A DNA stretch of 64,000 bases, from NCBI GenBank assembly GCA_963576735.1, contig OY755198.1, forward strand, positions 6,200,001 through 6,264,000, written 5' to 3'. Positions 33,520 to 44,492 of the stretch are shown piece by piece. Positions within the stretch are counted from its first letter, which is position 1, and every line of letters starts with the position of its first letter. The DNA is from Bedellia somnulentella. Lineage: Eukaryota; Arthropoda; Insecta; Lepidoptera; Bedelliidae. The notes beneath the pieces are model-generated. The model had not been told where the DNA came from, ran no database searches, and worked only from the letters and a program-made list of their open reading frames with translations. A program made the translations under genes and the position numbers.

Positions 33520-34145
33520 ATTTGGTATTAAAAACAAAATTACAAACAGTATTTAACAATAAGATAAAACATTTAATGATACCAAAAAGGTCTTGGCTCA
33601 GCGTAAAATGTACCCAGCGCAAGTCTCGCAGGACACAAACGCTGAGTACGCTGGTTTTCAGCCAACACCTCAAACTTATATCTACTACATACTTACTAAT
33701 ACATAAAGCAAAAAAATATATAATTAAATAATAATAAGAAACAAATACTGTAACAGAGAAAAAAGGAAAGAAAGCTACTCCATATATGATTATAGCTAAT
33801 TTCGTAATTTATTTGAAACAAACAAAAATAGATAAAATCATTATAATAATAATAACAAATAAAACAACTGTACATTGGTAAAATGTTCGAGAAAATTTAA
33901 ACTTTATAGATATGTATATAATATACTTAAGAAATACATAGGAATATAAACATATACGTATAAGTACGAGAGTGGTAATAAAACGATAAGTGCGCATGAC
34001 AGTACAATATTATAGGTGGATATGTATATACAATGATATATTTAGGAAGAGATTGACCAATGAGGGAGGGGCAGGAGGAAGATTATACAGGCTCAAATGC
34101 AAAGTGTCGCTTCAATTCACGCTTAAAGTTATTCAGTAAAACAAT
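33520..34145. other. AT-rich interior without recognised gene
   Basis: Within the TTA-flanked element. Short open frames are of skewed AT composition and not supported. Confidence 0.4.
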
Positions 34146-34149
34146 ATTA

Positions 34150-34222
34150 TACTAACGCCATTACCTCTCATTGGGGTAGGCTGAAACTATCGATCGCCAC
34201 TTCGTACGACCCCGGCAAACTT
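34150..34222 (-). repeat. RTE 3' fragment
   Basis: CATTGGGGTAGGCTGAAAC then CGATCGCCACTTCGTACGA, in reverse orientation. Confidence 0.75.
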
Positions 34223-34613
34223 TTTAATAAATATGCTTTTATTTTTAAGTCATATAGGAGTTCCCGCCTATTTAATATTTTGTGTGAAATATGACGTAAA
34301 AATATTTGGAAAAGGTTGTGTACATGAATAGGATATATGTAAGTATAGTAGCGAAAGAGATATATAGACGCAATGTGTCGTCGTTTATTGAATGAGAGTG
34401 GGATAGTCCATAAGAGAGTTTGATAGAGAGCGTTTTAAAAAAAAGACGGGAGCAATTTCGTACGACTGCCCGCAAAATCGCGCGCGCGCGAATGATTCAG
34501 AAACTGAAATCGGTGTAGTGGAATAACAAGCGTCTGTGGCCTTCTGCGGCAGTGACTGTGAAGGACCTCCGATTTCAGCAACGATAAAAGTGTAATGGAA
34601 TAAGCTCTTTAAC

Positions 34614-35090
34614 ACTACCCCATAGTTAATACTGCGTTGGAATGCGGCAGTAGGTTCAGAGAAAAATTCATAATTCGTTAACATCGATCGCCGCGAAATT
34701 CAAAATCTGCATACGTATCAAGTCGGGCGGGCTTGTCGGCATCACATCAAAGGAACAGTATTAGTACTAAGTTAGTTGTTTCTTTGTAGCTCATTGTGTT
34801 TGTGTCGCTTATGATTGGATGTCACTTTGATTTCAGTATCTTGTGTTGTGATTGTGTTGAGTAAATACGGCGTACACGAACCAGCAAAGAACGCAGATGG
34901 TGCGGTTTTATGCTATTGCCGGAGATAATTTAAATTTGGCTAAAGAGAGGGTATTCGTGCTATGGTAACATTCAGTGTTGGTGTTTTATAATGTTAATTC
35001 TCAAAATGTTCTGCGTTTTGCGCAAAAAAAGGTGATAGCCCGGATCTGCCACTCACTGCCAATCAAAACGGGGTGAGTTATTTTTATTCA
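34614..35090 (+). promoter_or_regulatory. Promoter-like segment A, related to segment B
   Basis: ACACTACCCCAT, then CGCCGCGAAATTCAAA, then mixed sequence ending at a donor-like GGGTGAGT (about 35070). It shares these blocks in order with 35448-35740. It may be a 5' exon of a multi-copy gene or element; no coding function is shown. Confidence 0.25.
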
Positions 35091-35282
35091 TATTCTTTAG
35101 TTAACTGTGATAGAGTACAGATTACAGATTACAGTATACACTAAAAACTCCTCCAATTTCGATGTCGGTTAATGAATGAATAGGTATCTCTTGCGCACTT
35201 TATTTCATGCCACGTAAATGCATCGTTTCGGTTTCTCTATATGTTTTTAACTTTATCATCTTACGCTCATGAAGGACATACA

Positions 35283-35425
35283 TTACATACATACTCACGC
35301 CGTTAGTTCCCATTGGGGTAGGCAGAGACTATCGATCGCCACTTCGTACGATCCTGGCAAACCTCTCTAGCTTTGTTTACATCCATTAATCTTTTCATAC
35401 ATGCTCTTTTATTATTCATACATTT
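35283..35425 (-). repeat. RTE 3' fragment
   Basis: Tail CATACATA plus about 130 bp matching RTE 3' coding sequence in reverse, highly similar to the copy at 37887. Confidence 0.85.
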
Positions 35426-35447
35426 TCATTTACTTGAAAATGTTTGA

Positions 35448-35740
35448 ATCACACTACCCCATATTTAATACTGGATTGAAATACGATGCGACTAAGACCA
35501 CAGCCTCACCAGGCGCGGCGATAAGTTCAAAGAAAAATCAAATGTAAACATGGCCGCGAAATTCAAATTTGCATTGTTGTCATAGTGCGGTTCATACGGT
35601 CACGAGCATGTGTGCGTGATTAGTGAACGCGCTCGCTGTTCTCTGTGTGTGGGTGAGACATTATACGGGTAGGACTAGGAGTGTGTGCGCTAGGCTAGTG
35701 TAGATAACCACAGTTTTCCATCTGATGGAGAAAGTAAGTT
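35448..35740 (+). promoter_or_regulatory. Promoter-like segment B with a possible first exon
   Basis: Same block order as segment A. It ends with ATGGAGAAA followed by GTAAGT at 35732, which could be a three-codon first exon and donor. No downstream exon was found. Confidence 0.25.
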
Positions 35741-36635
35741 TTCCTGCTAAAGCGGTTTTCACCTTTTTGATTATTTCATATGGTGGATATTAAGCATTAA
35801 ACATTACTATACGAATCAATATTGGAGTAATGATCGCCGTCAAACTAACACGCTGTATATTTCCAAATATTATAGAATAGTTTCTCAAAATTTGTCATCA
35901 TGCCTATTGAATAGTATATAACAGTCGTTTTGTCCGTAAAAACATTTGAACTGAGGGCCCAAATATTTTCGATCTTATTGTTTAGGAACAACGTTCTTGT
36001 TAAAACAAAATAGATCACCTGTTTTAAGTAATTCTTAACTAAAGTTTTTCATATAGTATTTTATTCTAAATGCCATACTTTAAATGAAAACTAATTTGCG
36101 TTTTTTAAGTAGAAGCAAAGGGTTAGGTTTACCATGATGTTCTTTGGACACGTTGGACACAAAAACAAATACTACTAAACAAACTTTATTTTAGTTAATT
36201 CTTTATAAACAAATATTTTATTTATTTATTTATTATAACCATGGTATACCATCTCATACAAAATGTTTTTAATTACCTCTACGCTCAATAGATGGAGTTA
36301 AGATATAGTCGGCTTTTAAAATAAAAACTTAAAGTGGCTAATTATCGTTTAAAAAGCCAAAAGACAGTTAGATAAATATAACACGGTAATTTATTTTGTC
36401 ACTTAATACCATAAAACATAAATTATTACAATCATAAGCAAAATTTTAAAAAAGTGTATTTTAGATTTTATGAAATTGTATTCCCAAATGATTATTGTAG
36501 AACTACATCTATTTAACTAAAATGTTTAGTGATTTCAACTACTGACAATAGATGGCGCCAAAATGAGATGATGTTTACTGACGTATCTTACTTGTTTTGA
36601 TTTGCGTCCATCCAAGTAATCGAATTGGTGATAAT
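35741..36635. other. No recognised gene, AT-rich
   Basis: Contains a TTTA tandem near 36220. No supported ORF, RNA or transposon end. Confidence 0.4.
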
Positions 36636-36639
36636 TGTC

Positions 36640-36875
36640 GACTTAAAATAACACTACCCTATTACTACTCGTGGGTGATTGCAAGAGGCGACTCACGGGG
36701 TATAGGGGCTTTTTACGTGATTTTATTTTTTTAACGACCTCGGCGTACACATTTGGACCAAAAAGAGACTGTGCTTAAAAAGACAAGTGTCCCAAGTTTG
36801 CCAGGGCCGTACAAAGTGGCGATCGATAGTCTCTGACCATCCCAATGTGAACTGACGGCGTGAGAATATATATGT
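36640..36875 (+). mobile_element. RTE deletion derivative: 5' end joined to 3' end
   Basis: 36640-36715 carries the RTE/SINE 5' head (GTCGACTTAAAATAACACT to TATAGGGGCTTTT) and is followed at about 36738 by the RTE 3' coding end (GTACACATTTGGACCAAAAA to CGATCGATAGTCTCTGACC). The middle of the LINE is absent. Confidence 0.75.
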
Positions 36876-36939
36876 AATTTTAATTCCTGCCGCATCGCTC
36901 AAAAATAACCTTGTTCCATTTCTTATCACTATTTTTTAG

Positions 36940-37345
36940 CCGTGTAGTGTCGGCTTAGAATGTCGCTACCCCATTTCTTCCGGTGGGTGAATGTAAGAGG
37001 CGACTTACGGTATTGGGGCTTTTAAGGGATTTTTGGAGGCCCATCACTAACGATAATTTATTTATACCATTTTCTACCCTATCAACTTTTAAATGTGACT
37101 GAGGAGTTTCTAGCTCTGCAGCTCTGGCTACCCCTTCTTGGGATTTATAGCCGTGAGTATAGAAATTGAAAGAATATTGTAGAAAGTTGATTTTTAGTAT
37201 TAGTACCCCTGCCTGCACTACCGTCGGGGATTTGCGGTGTGAACGTTTGAATTAATATTAATAACTCAGTGATTTACTTTTTCGAAGCTTTGGCTACCCC
37301 TTCTAGGGATTTTTAGTCGTAAGTATATTTATGTATGTAATAATG
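36940..37345 (+). mobile_element. RTE-like SINE (36940-37165) and a 3' fragment (37280-37345)
   Basis: The first is near full length, head GTGTAGTGTCGGCTTAGAAT, 3' block CTGGCTACCCCTTCTTGGGA, but its microsatellite tail is lost. Between them a family B SINE terminus (CCGTCGGGGATTTGCGGTG) lies at 37200-37250. Confidence 0.7.
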
Positions 37346-37483
37346 TTGTATGAGAAATAATAATATGTATGTCAGTATGTGATGTGGCAAGATTGATAAA
37401 TACTTTTTACAAATAGGATAAATATTCTTTACTGTAGGTGTAGCGCGTAGGTACCTAGATAAATTAAAATAAGTAGTTTAATG

Positions 37484-37718
37484 ACGACTTAGTAGCTCAG
37501 TGGGTAGAACACCGCTATCTTGCAGACGACTAATTTTCTAACCCTGGGACATTGTAATTGTAGAAAACGGCGATGGGCCTGCCCCCTATCACGTGAGTAC
37601 ACTGTTCGAGCAAAACGTGGGTACTCTGAACACCCGGTGACAATGTCACGTGATTATCAGAAGTATTGGTACCTCTGCCAACCCCGTTCGGGGATATTCG
37701 GCGTTAACGTTTGAGTTA
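37484..37718 (+). mobile_element. tRNA-derived SINE, family B
   Basis: A box TAGCTCAGTGGGTAGAACAC at 37491, B-box region decayed (TTCTAACCC), then the conserved body to CGGCGTTAACGTTTG. Confidence 0.8.
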
Positions 37719-37886
37719 AATGTCCGTATGATTGCAGTTGAAACAAGCTATCGATTTTTTCAATATAATATCATACTACTTTCAACATTTTCAAATTTAT
37801 GTGGAGAATAGATTATAAAGAATCATTGTTTTGGAAACGGGTTAACATCGAGCCACATACATAACCCAATAAAATTAATTATAATG

Positions 37887-40094
37887 TACATACATACATA
37901 CATTTACTCACGCCATTAGTTCCCATTGGGGTAGGAAGAGACTATTGATCGCCACTTCGCACGATCCTGACAAACCTCTCTAGCTTCGTTTACATCCATC
38001 AATCTTTTCATACATGCTCTTTTATTCTTCATACTTCGGACGCCAGCCTTTTTGAGCACACTCTCAATTTGGTCCAAGTGTGTTCTCCGTGGTCGTCCTC
38101 TACTAACATTACCATCCACACTAGCTCTATAGATCCCTTTTACCAATTTTCTATCATCCATCCTCTCTATGTGCCCAAACCATCTCAACATTCCTTTTTC
38201 TATCTTTCTTACAATATCATCTTTCACACCACACTTTTCACGAATAACACTATTTCTCACTCGGTCACATAATCTAACATTACAAATTTTTCTGAGGGAC
38301 CTCATCTCTACTGCATTCACTCTGCTCTCATGCTTCTTCTGCCACACCCAACATTCGCTTCCATACATAAGCGTAGGAACAAGAACAGCATCATGCACAG
38401 CCATTCGGGCCTTTTCAGACACCGATTGACAGGTCATTAGGCTATTCATTGCTCCATTTACCGCATTACCCTTTTTCACTCTTCTTTCAATATCTTCATC
38501 ACATTTTCCATCCCTTGTAAACAAACTTCCCAGATATACAAACTCCTTCACCTGTTCCACATCCTTACCATAAATCGCAATCACGCATTCTGTCACATCT
38601 TCCTGTCTCTCAAAAACCATCGTTTTGGTCTTATCCACATTCACCCTCATTCCCTTTCTTACAAAAGACTCACATGCAATATTCATCATCTCTTGCAACT
38701 CTTCTGCCGACGATGCAAGTAGCACTTGATCGTCAGCATACAAGAGGCATTTAATGATGAATCCACTCATTCTTAGTCCATAATCACTTTCACGCAACTC
38801 TGTCAAACAGTCATCCATGAACAAATTGAAGAGCCACGCAGAAGCTACACATCCCTGTCGGACACCCCTAGAGATTCCGAACCAGTCAGTGTTTTCCCCG
38901 TTTACTCTTACACATGCACTAGAATCCTCATAGAGTGATACTAATGCACGTATAAGTTGACTCCCCAAACCGAACTTGGATAACACCTCCCATAAACACT
39001 TTCTTACCACCCTATCATACGCCTTCTCTAAATCAATGAAGGAGCAATACACCTTTTGGTTCTTAGCTAAGAACTTTTCGGTGATGCTCCTTAGAGAGAA
39101 GATTTGATCCATACATCCCATTCCTTTCCTAAATCCCGCTTGCACATCCCATATTTTCTCATCAGTTTCATTTATCACTCTTTCAATCAGTACCTTAGCA
39201 TACAATTTACCAACAATGCTGAGTAAGCTGATGCCGCGGTAGTTTTTAGCCTCTTGGTGTGACCCCTTTCCTTTATATAGAGGCACAATCACCGCCTTGC
39301 ACCAGTCTCGAGGAACTTTGCCACTCGACCAGCATTTTTGGAAAAGGAAGTACAACCAAGAAGCCACCAACCCTTTACCAGCCCTCAGCATTTCGATAGT
39401 AATCCTATCATACCCTGCCGCCTTCCCTTCTTTCATACTTTTCATTGCTTTCATTATTTCTTCCATACTAATCTCACTGTCACTGAAATCACCCATCTCT
39501 TCGTTCCAATCAACATTACTGTCGATTGGCGAAGAAATGGATGCATCCTCTTTCTCAAACAGTCCCTCAAAATAATTCTTCCATACCCGTTTCATGCTAC
39601 TTTCATCCGTCGCCAATTCACCCTGTTCATCTCTTATTACACTCACTCTCGTGTTTTGGGAAACTCCCTTTTCTTTCCGGATATACTTCCAGAATAACTT
39701 TTGGTTATTCCGGAAATTATCAGAAAGTTTCCTCTCACACCACTCTTGCAAACCCCGCTTTTTCTTTTCTATTTTCTTCTTTACCTCATTCTTAACTCTC
39801 TTATATTCATCTTCACTTTTCTGCACTTTTCCCACGAGAAGCAAGGGAAGTAAACTGTCCACCTAGACAGAGCCCCGCTTGACTAGGTAAGGTTATTTAG
39901 TACCCGGAGTGCACCAAGCTCCGGGACGGCGGCACGCTAGCGACCAGGCTCACCCCTGGCCATGCATCCCTCGGTGCGGCAGACCTTGGATTGGTGTAAG
40001 AGCGAAGATGGAAAAGCCCTAGGCCCTTAGTCGACTTCTACGACACCCACGGGAAGAGATGGGGTAGTGCTATTCTAAGCCGACACTACACAGC
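37887..40094 (-). mobile_element. RTE-clade LINE copy 2, lacking the endonuclease
   Basis: The 5' end at 40094 (GCTGTGTAGTGTCGGC in reverse) is the same head as in the SINEs. About 230 bp of 5' leader with at least one stop lead into the ORF. The 3' UTR is only about 15 bp before the (TGTA)n tail, as in other RTE elements. The apurinic endonuclease domain expected before the RT is missing. Confidence 0.88.
37916..39862 (-). CDS. RTE reverse transcriptase, open 648-residue frame
   Basis: The protein copies LINE RNA at a nicked target. Residues 1-75 are a basic, coiled linker (KKKIEKKKRG, FWKYIRKEKG). RT follows with GYDRITIEMLRAG, the NYRGISLLS block, DLEKAYDRV (first Asp), QGCVASAWLFNLF and YADD (catalytic). 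The thumb and C-terminal region reach the stop SSYPNGN. No inactivating change occurs. Family proteins normally carry about 250 residues of APE endonuclease upstream; here the leader joins directly to the linker, so the protein is probably unable to start its own insertion. Copy 1 at 3371 differs by only a few residues over the shared part. Confidence 0.9.
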   Translation of the reverse strand: MDSLLPLLLVGKVQKSEDEYKRVKNEVKKKIEKKKRGLQEWCERKLSDNFRNNQKLFWKYIRKEKGVSQNTRVSVIRDEQGELATDESSMKRVWKNYFEGLFEKEDASISSPIDSNVDWNEEMGDFSDSEISMEEIMKAMKSMKEGKAAGYDRITIEMLRAGKGLVASWLYFLFQKCWSSGKVPRDWCKAVIVPLYKGKGSHQEAKNYRGISLLSIVGKLYAKVLIERVINETDEKIWDVQAGFRKGMGCMDQIFSLRSITEKFLAKNQKVYCSFIDLEKAYDRVVRKCLWEVLSKFGLGSQLIRALVSLYEDSSACVRVNGENTDWFGISRGVRQGCVASAWLFNLFMDDCLTELRESDYGLRMSGFIIKCLLYADDQVLLASSAEELQEMMNIACESFVRKGMRVNVDKTKTMVFERQEDVTECVIAIYGKDVEQVKEFVYLGSLFTRDGKCDEDIERRVKKGNAVNGAMNSLMTCQSVSEKARMAVHDAVLVPTLMYGSECWVWQKKHESRVNAVEMRSLRKICNVRLCDRVRNSVIREKCGVKDDIVRKIEKGMLRWFGHIERMDDRKLVKGIYRASVDGNVSRGRPRRTHLDQIESVLKKAGVRSMKNKRACMKRLMDVNEAREVCQDRAKWRSIVSSYPNGN

Positions 40095-40429
40095 AGTTTA
40101 TAATATATTATTTATAATATTAAATGATACTATTTTGAGCTGACATTATAGTATTCTGAAGTAATAACCAGAAGTTTGAATGCGACAAACCCACAGATGG
40201 TTGTGGAATGTCAGCTTGGAAGATACAATTTTTTATTAAATATTCGTGGTTTATCACCACATCGCCAACCAATCAATGAAATTAAACCCTCAAACTAAAC
40301 AACTCAAATCAGTCGCTCAATACATCACTGACGGAATGATGCGGAGTAGTGCTATTACACGTCGTCACTACAGCACGAATACGCCTTGCAGGATGTTATT
40401 AAATAAATAAATGTGTAAATACACACATA

Positions 40430-40675
40430 TATTTTGGACTATATATCCCTAGAAGGGGTAGCCAGAGCTTCGGAATAAGAAATTCGTTCGCCACTTTTGG
40501 AACTTGTGTTGGATAAGATTATAAAACAAAGATTTGTGATGGTGGGTCTCCAACAGAATCGCCTTAAAATCACACAAAAAGCCCCAATACCTTTAGCCGT
40601 CTCTTACGAACAATCACGGTAAGAAATGGGGTAGTGCTATTCTAATCCGACACACAGCAGAGACGAATATCGACA
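40430..40675 (-). mobile_element. RTE-like SINE
   Basis: Full-length in reverse: GGGGTAGCCAGAGC near 40457, GGGTCTCCAAC at 40544, head TAATCCGACACACAGC at 40653. The tail is missing. Confidence 0.8.
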
Positions 40676-40928
40676 ACGACTCTGTTAACATTAAAAACAA
40701 AAATCTACAAACAGATGTAATACTCGTACGCAATTGGCCTTGTCGACGATTTTGTCCTTGACAATATTTGCAAATTTGCAAATAAACAATTAGTGAAAGA
40801 AAGTCATAAAGTAATAAAATCTGTCTTTTTTATTGACTTATTTGAATATAAAACACACTTCTTTTATTTATTTTTTATTTGAATGAGCATAATTTTTCCG
40901 AGAATCTGGCGGGAAGTCACTTGCAACA

Positions 40929-41290
40929 ATGGAGCTCAGTCGACGTGATTTTTGCGCTATGATTTATTATGACTTTAAAAAAGTTTAAAGCCTCAAAAAT
41001 GTTTTGAACTTTTGGCTTCTACTTTTTGTGAGTCTGTTTGTTCCCGAGCAACAGAATTCAATTGGTTTGCTGAATTTAAAAGAGGACGGGGATGTCTCGA
41101 AGATGAAGCGAAGACAGGACGGCCGCCAACCGCGGTCACGCAAGAAAACGTTCGTGCAGTCAAAAAACTTGTTCGTGAAAACCGACTAGTACATATGGAG
41201 AGCTAGAGCGAGAACTAGAAATAGGATCAGCAGCAATGCAAACCATCATTCATGACCACCTTACTCTCCGTAAACGTTGTTCAATATGTT
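40929..41290 (+). pseudogene. mariner transposase N-terminal fragment
   Basis: ATG at 40929 begins MELSRRDFCAMIYYDFKK. A frame change then gives STFCESVCS and NWFAEFKRGRG, LEDEAKTGRPP and the second helix-turn-helix with EIGSAAMQTIIHDHL. At least two frameshifts and a truncation at about 41284, before the catalytic D,D34D core. A Tc1/mariner relic of about 120 codons. Confidence 0.85.
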
Positions 41291-42388
41291 TGAGTATCTA
41301 GTTTCTTTTGGCATGCCCTTCGTACATAGTCATTTGACAGTGCCCTAAATTTGCCTCGCAAAAAGTGGGTGCCCTGAACACCCATCTTTTGTACGTATTT
41401 GTTTGTAATTAATTAATAATTTCTTACTTACACTCAAACCTATAGTTTCCATCGGGGTAGACTGTATTTATATCGATTAAATTTCAAAATTAAGGTAAAT
41501 AAATTAAACTTCAGATCCTGTTAATACTTATATTTTTAACTTTTAATTCCAAATGACAAAAAATACGCGCTTAATGACTAATCTATTTTCACGCACTCGC
41601 TCATACATTTACACAAAGAGAGGATCATAATAACATTAATCACACTTAAATAGATGGTTTATTTAATTATTCTTTTTTGCTTTGATATTTAAGTTCTGCT
41701 ATAGATATTTGTCTCAATTTTTTCTTGTCAATTTTGATTGGATTTTTTAAATGTTATAATCTTGAAAATTATTCATTGTTAAGTTAATTCATAACATAAC
41801 ATAAACGTTCACGCCGAATATCCCCGAAGGGGTTGGCAGAGGTACTATACTTCTGAACATCTCGTGACTTTGTCACCCGGTGTTCCGAGTACCCACGTTT
41901 CGCATGGAGCTTTCTGACCCATGGTACACCTGTGTGGTTCACCTAGGTGATCCACGGGTATTTTTTTTTACCCGTGGTCCACCAAGGTGTTCTACGGGGA
42001 ATACGTTTTACCCATAGTATACCCAGGTGTTCCACAGGTAATTCAACGTACCCATGGATTACCTTATATCAAAGTCGTCTGTTTAGTGGCTTAGGGTTTC
42101 ATATACATAATATCATTAATTTATTCATCGATATACCTAGCTGTTAGTGAAAGATTACTCGTAGTATCTAATCAGCAAGTGCAGTGTGTGACAGACATGG
42201 CATGTAAGACCTTTGTTCTACAGATCTCCTTACACAAACTGGCTATATGAAGTTCAAAATGAATTCTGATTCTATTTAAAATTTATGACAGATAGCATTA
42301 AACAATTGTCAGGTCGCCTACGATAAACAAAGATACAAATATCAAAGTTGTGTTTAGTAGGTATTATTTAAACCTTTTAAAAATTATA

Positions 42389-43872
42389 ATGTCGGCCGAG
42401 GAACCCAAAGAATTTGATATTATACAAAGAAAAGGAGGACATGTTATGTTAAATGCTGGTCATCAGTATTACAAGTTGAAGGATTTTAAGAATGGCTCCA
42501 AACTGTGGAGGTGTTCATCTTATAAACATAAGAAATGCAGAGGAAACATCATTATTAATGTGAGTTCAATATTGTAATTGTTTTGAAGTTATTGTTATAG
42601 GACTTATTGGTAGATTTTTTGCATACCTTATCTCATAATAATCCTTGTTAAATATTTTCAGCAAAATGTAATAGTGAAAAGAAAGGAACACGATAAGTGT
42701 ACTCCAAACAAAAACAAAAATATACTTGACATGGAAATTGCTTCTATGAAGACAGAAGTAACAAAATCTGACTTACCAATTCCACAAATTTATGAAAAAG
42801 TGGCTTCATCTATTAGGGATTCAGGATTCGTCATTGTTGCCACTTTTCCCGCCTTAGATAGTATCAAGCATAGTTTGTATAATGCAAGAAATCATACAGA
42901 GGGGGTGAAGAAAACTGTGTTCAAAAACTTTACAGAAGTTGAAGTGCCAAAAAGGTTTTCAAGTTTTGTGTTAGCCGAATACTACTCAAACGAATCATGC
43001 ATTCTTGTGTTCTCTTCACTGAAAGCTCGGGAATTAATAGGATCTGCCACAGAATTTTTCGCTGATGGGACATTTAAAAGTTGCCCCAAACCATTTTACC
43101 AGCTTTATATAATCTATGGGGAAGTTGGCAGTACAACCAATGCCACCAAGGTAATACCTTTGTTTTTTTGCCTATTACCCGATAAAAAACAAAGTACATA
43201 TTTAACGGTATTTGATTTAATTAAAAATCAGTTACCTGCATGGAATCCACAAGTTTTTCACGTGGATTATGAATTAGGAGCTCTGAATGCGTTAATGACT
43301 TTTTTTCCAAATTTGATGATAGTAGGGTGTTACTATCATTGGAGCAACGCGATTTTTAAGAAGATCAAACAGTGGAAACTTAAATCAAACCACAAAGGCG
43401 AATTGTTGCCTTGACGGCAGCTCTGCCGTTACTACCCCAAGAATATAAACTGGAAGCGTGGAAATTCATCGTTAGTGAATGTGAAGCTTACAATATTCCA
43501 ATGAAAAAATTTTTGAATTACGTGGAGCGATTTTGGTTCAAAGAACATTTTAGTAACATGTTGAGTGTTTTTGGTCAATTTCATCGTACCAACAACGTCG
43601 CGGAAGGGTTTAATGCCAAATTAAATAGGACATTAAATAAAAATACCATAACTTTACAAAGACTGCTGAATTTCTTGCTGAGTAATTCTACTGTATCGCA
43701 TGCATACAGACGGCCCAATAAACGAAGGCAAATACAAGTTGACAATGATGCATACATTATGAATATTCAAATGCAAGTAGTAAATAAAGAGATTTCAATT
43801 GAAACTGCATTAGAAAAACTGCGATGTCAATGCCTCATTATTCTTTTGAAAGTTTCCTATTTTAAGTTTTAA
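42389..43872 (+). pseudogene. MULE transposase with FLYWCH zinc finger, one frameshift
   Basis: Exon 1 (42389-42559) encodes a FLYWCH DNA-binding domain (IIQRKGGHVML, WRCSSYKHKKCRG). The intron is 42560-42661 (GTGAGT...TTTTCAG). Exon 2 completes the finger (HDKC) and gives the MULE catalytic core: ADGTFKSCPKPF with the first Asp, a FHVDYELGALNAL segment with the second, the CYYHW zinc motif, and NVAEGFNAKLNR with Glu as the probable third residue. A one-base shift near 43410 breaks the frame after HKGELL; the rest (43411-43872) is open. The insertion at 43881 starts only 8 bp after the stop-proximal region. With a single lesion, decay is recent. Confidence 0.85.
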
Positions 43873-44282
43873 ACATTTATCGTCTAGTCCGTTCTGTCCT
43901 ACCGTTTGTCATACCGGTAGGACAGAACGGATAAAAATAGTCCGTTCTGTTCGACTACGCTGTCGAACAGAACGGACTACGAAAAAAGTGTCCGGTTTGT
44001 TAGACAATAGATTATTTTGACTGATGGGTATTTACCAAGGTCCGATAAGTAAATTATTTTCTAAACTTAACTCATACTTATAGTTCATAAATTTCTACCA
44101 TGTTTAAAACATAAAGGGGTAAAAAGACTTAGAAATTATTTTGAACTTTGTATGTATTTTTAATGCCTGGCGGGACTTGTGAAATTTTCGAGAGTGTAAA
44201 AACATCAGTAGAAAGAAAAACTTAGAATAATTTCTATTAAAAAAATAAATAATGCCCCAAATTATTTCCGAGGTAATATAGT

Positions 44283-44365
44283 AACGATCTTGATAGCTCA
44301 ATGGAAAAGAGCACTCCCTCTGATGCTGATAGACATGTGATCAAATCCAGAGGCACCCATAAGGT
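44283..44365 (+). mobile_element. tRNA-like SINE head inside the nested element
   Basis: A box TAGCTCAATGGAAAAGAGCA and B-box-like GATCAAATCC. It does not fold as a full tRNA. Confidence 0.5.
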
Positions 44366-44399
44366 AGGGTGACTGAATTTTAATTATAAATATAGGATA

Positions 44400-44492
44400 A
44401 ATAAAGATAAAATTCGACACTAGCGGCGATCGAACCCGCGACCTCCGGGTGTACGCCCCCGTCGCTCTGCCAATTGAGCTATAGGTATAATA
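44400..44492 (-). mobile_element. SINE family C tRNA-like core
   Basis: In reverse: TAGCTCAATTGGCAGAGCGA then GGTCGCGGGTTCGATCGCCG and TAGTGTCGAATTTTATCTTT, closely related to 9411-9484. Confidence 0.75.

Larger units (their letters stand above)
32710..34608. mobile_element. Candidate PIF/Harbinger-like non-autonomous element
   Basis: Short terminal inverted repeats AGAGCTTATTCCATT are at both ends, each flanked by TTA (32707-32709, 34609-34611). A 3-bp TTA duplication fits PIF/Harbinger. The subterminal sequences repeat GTGGAATAACG motifs. The interior is mostly RTE tail satellite and AT-rich DNA with no transposase. The ends are short, so this is tentative. Confidence 0.5.

Noticed and set aside
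38069..39866. Several plus-strand frames over RTE copy 2
   Set aside because: They are antisense readings of the strong minus-strand RT frame.
44283..44365. A second tRNA gene
   Set aside because: Only the A and B box resemblance holds; no cloverleaf fits.
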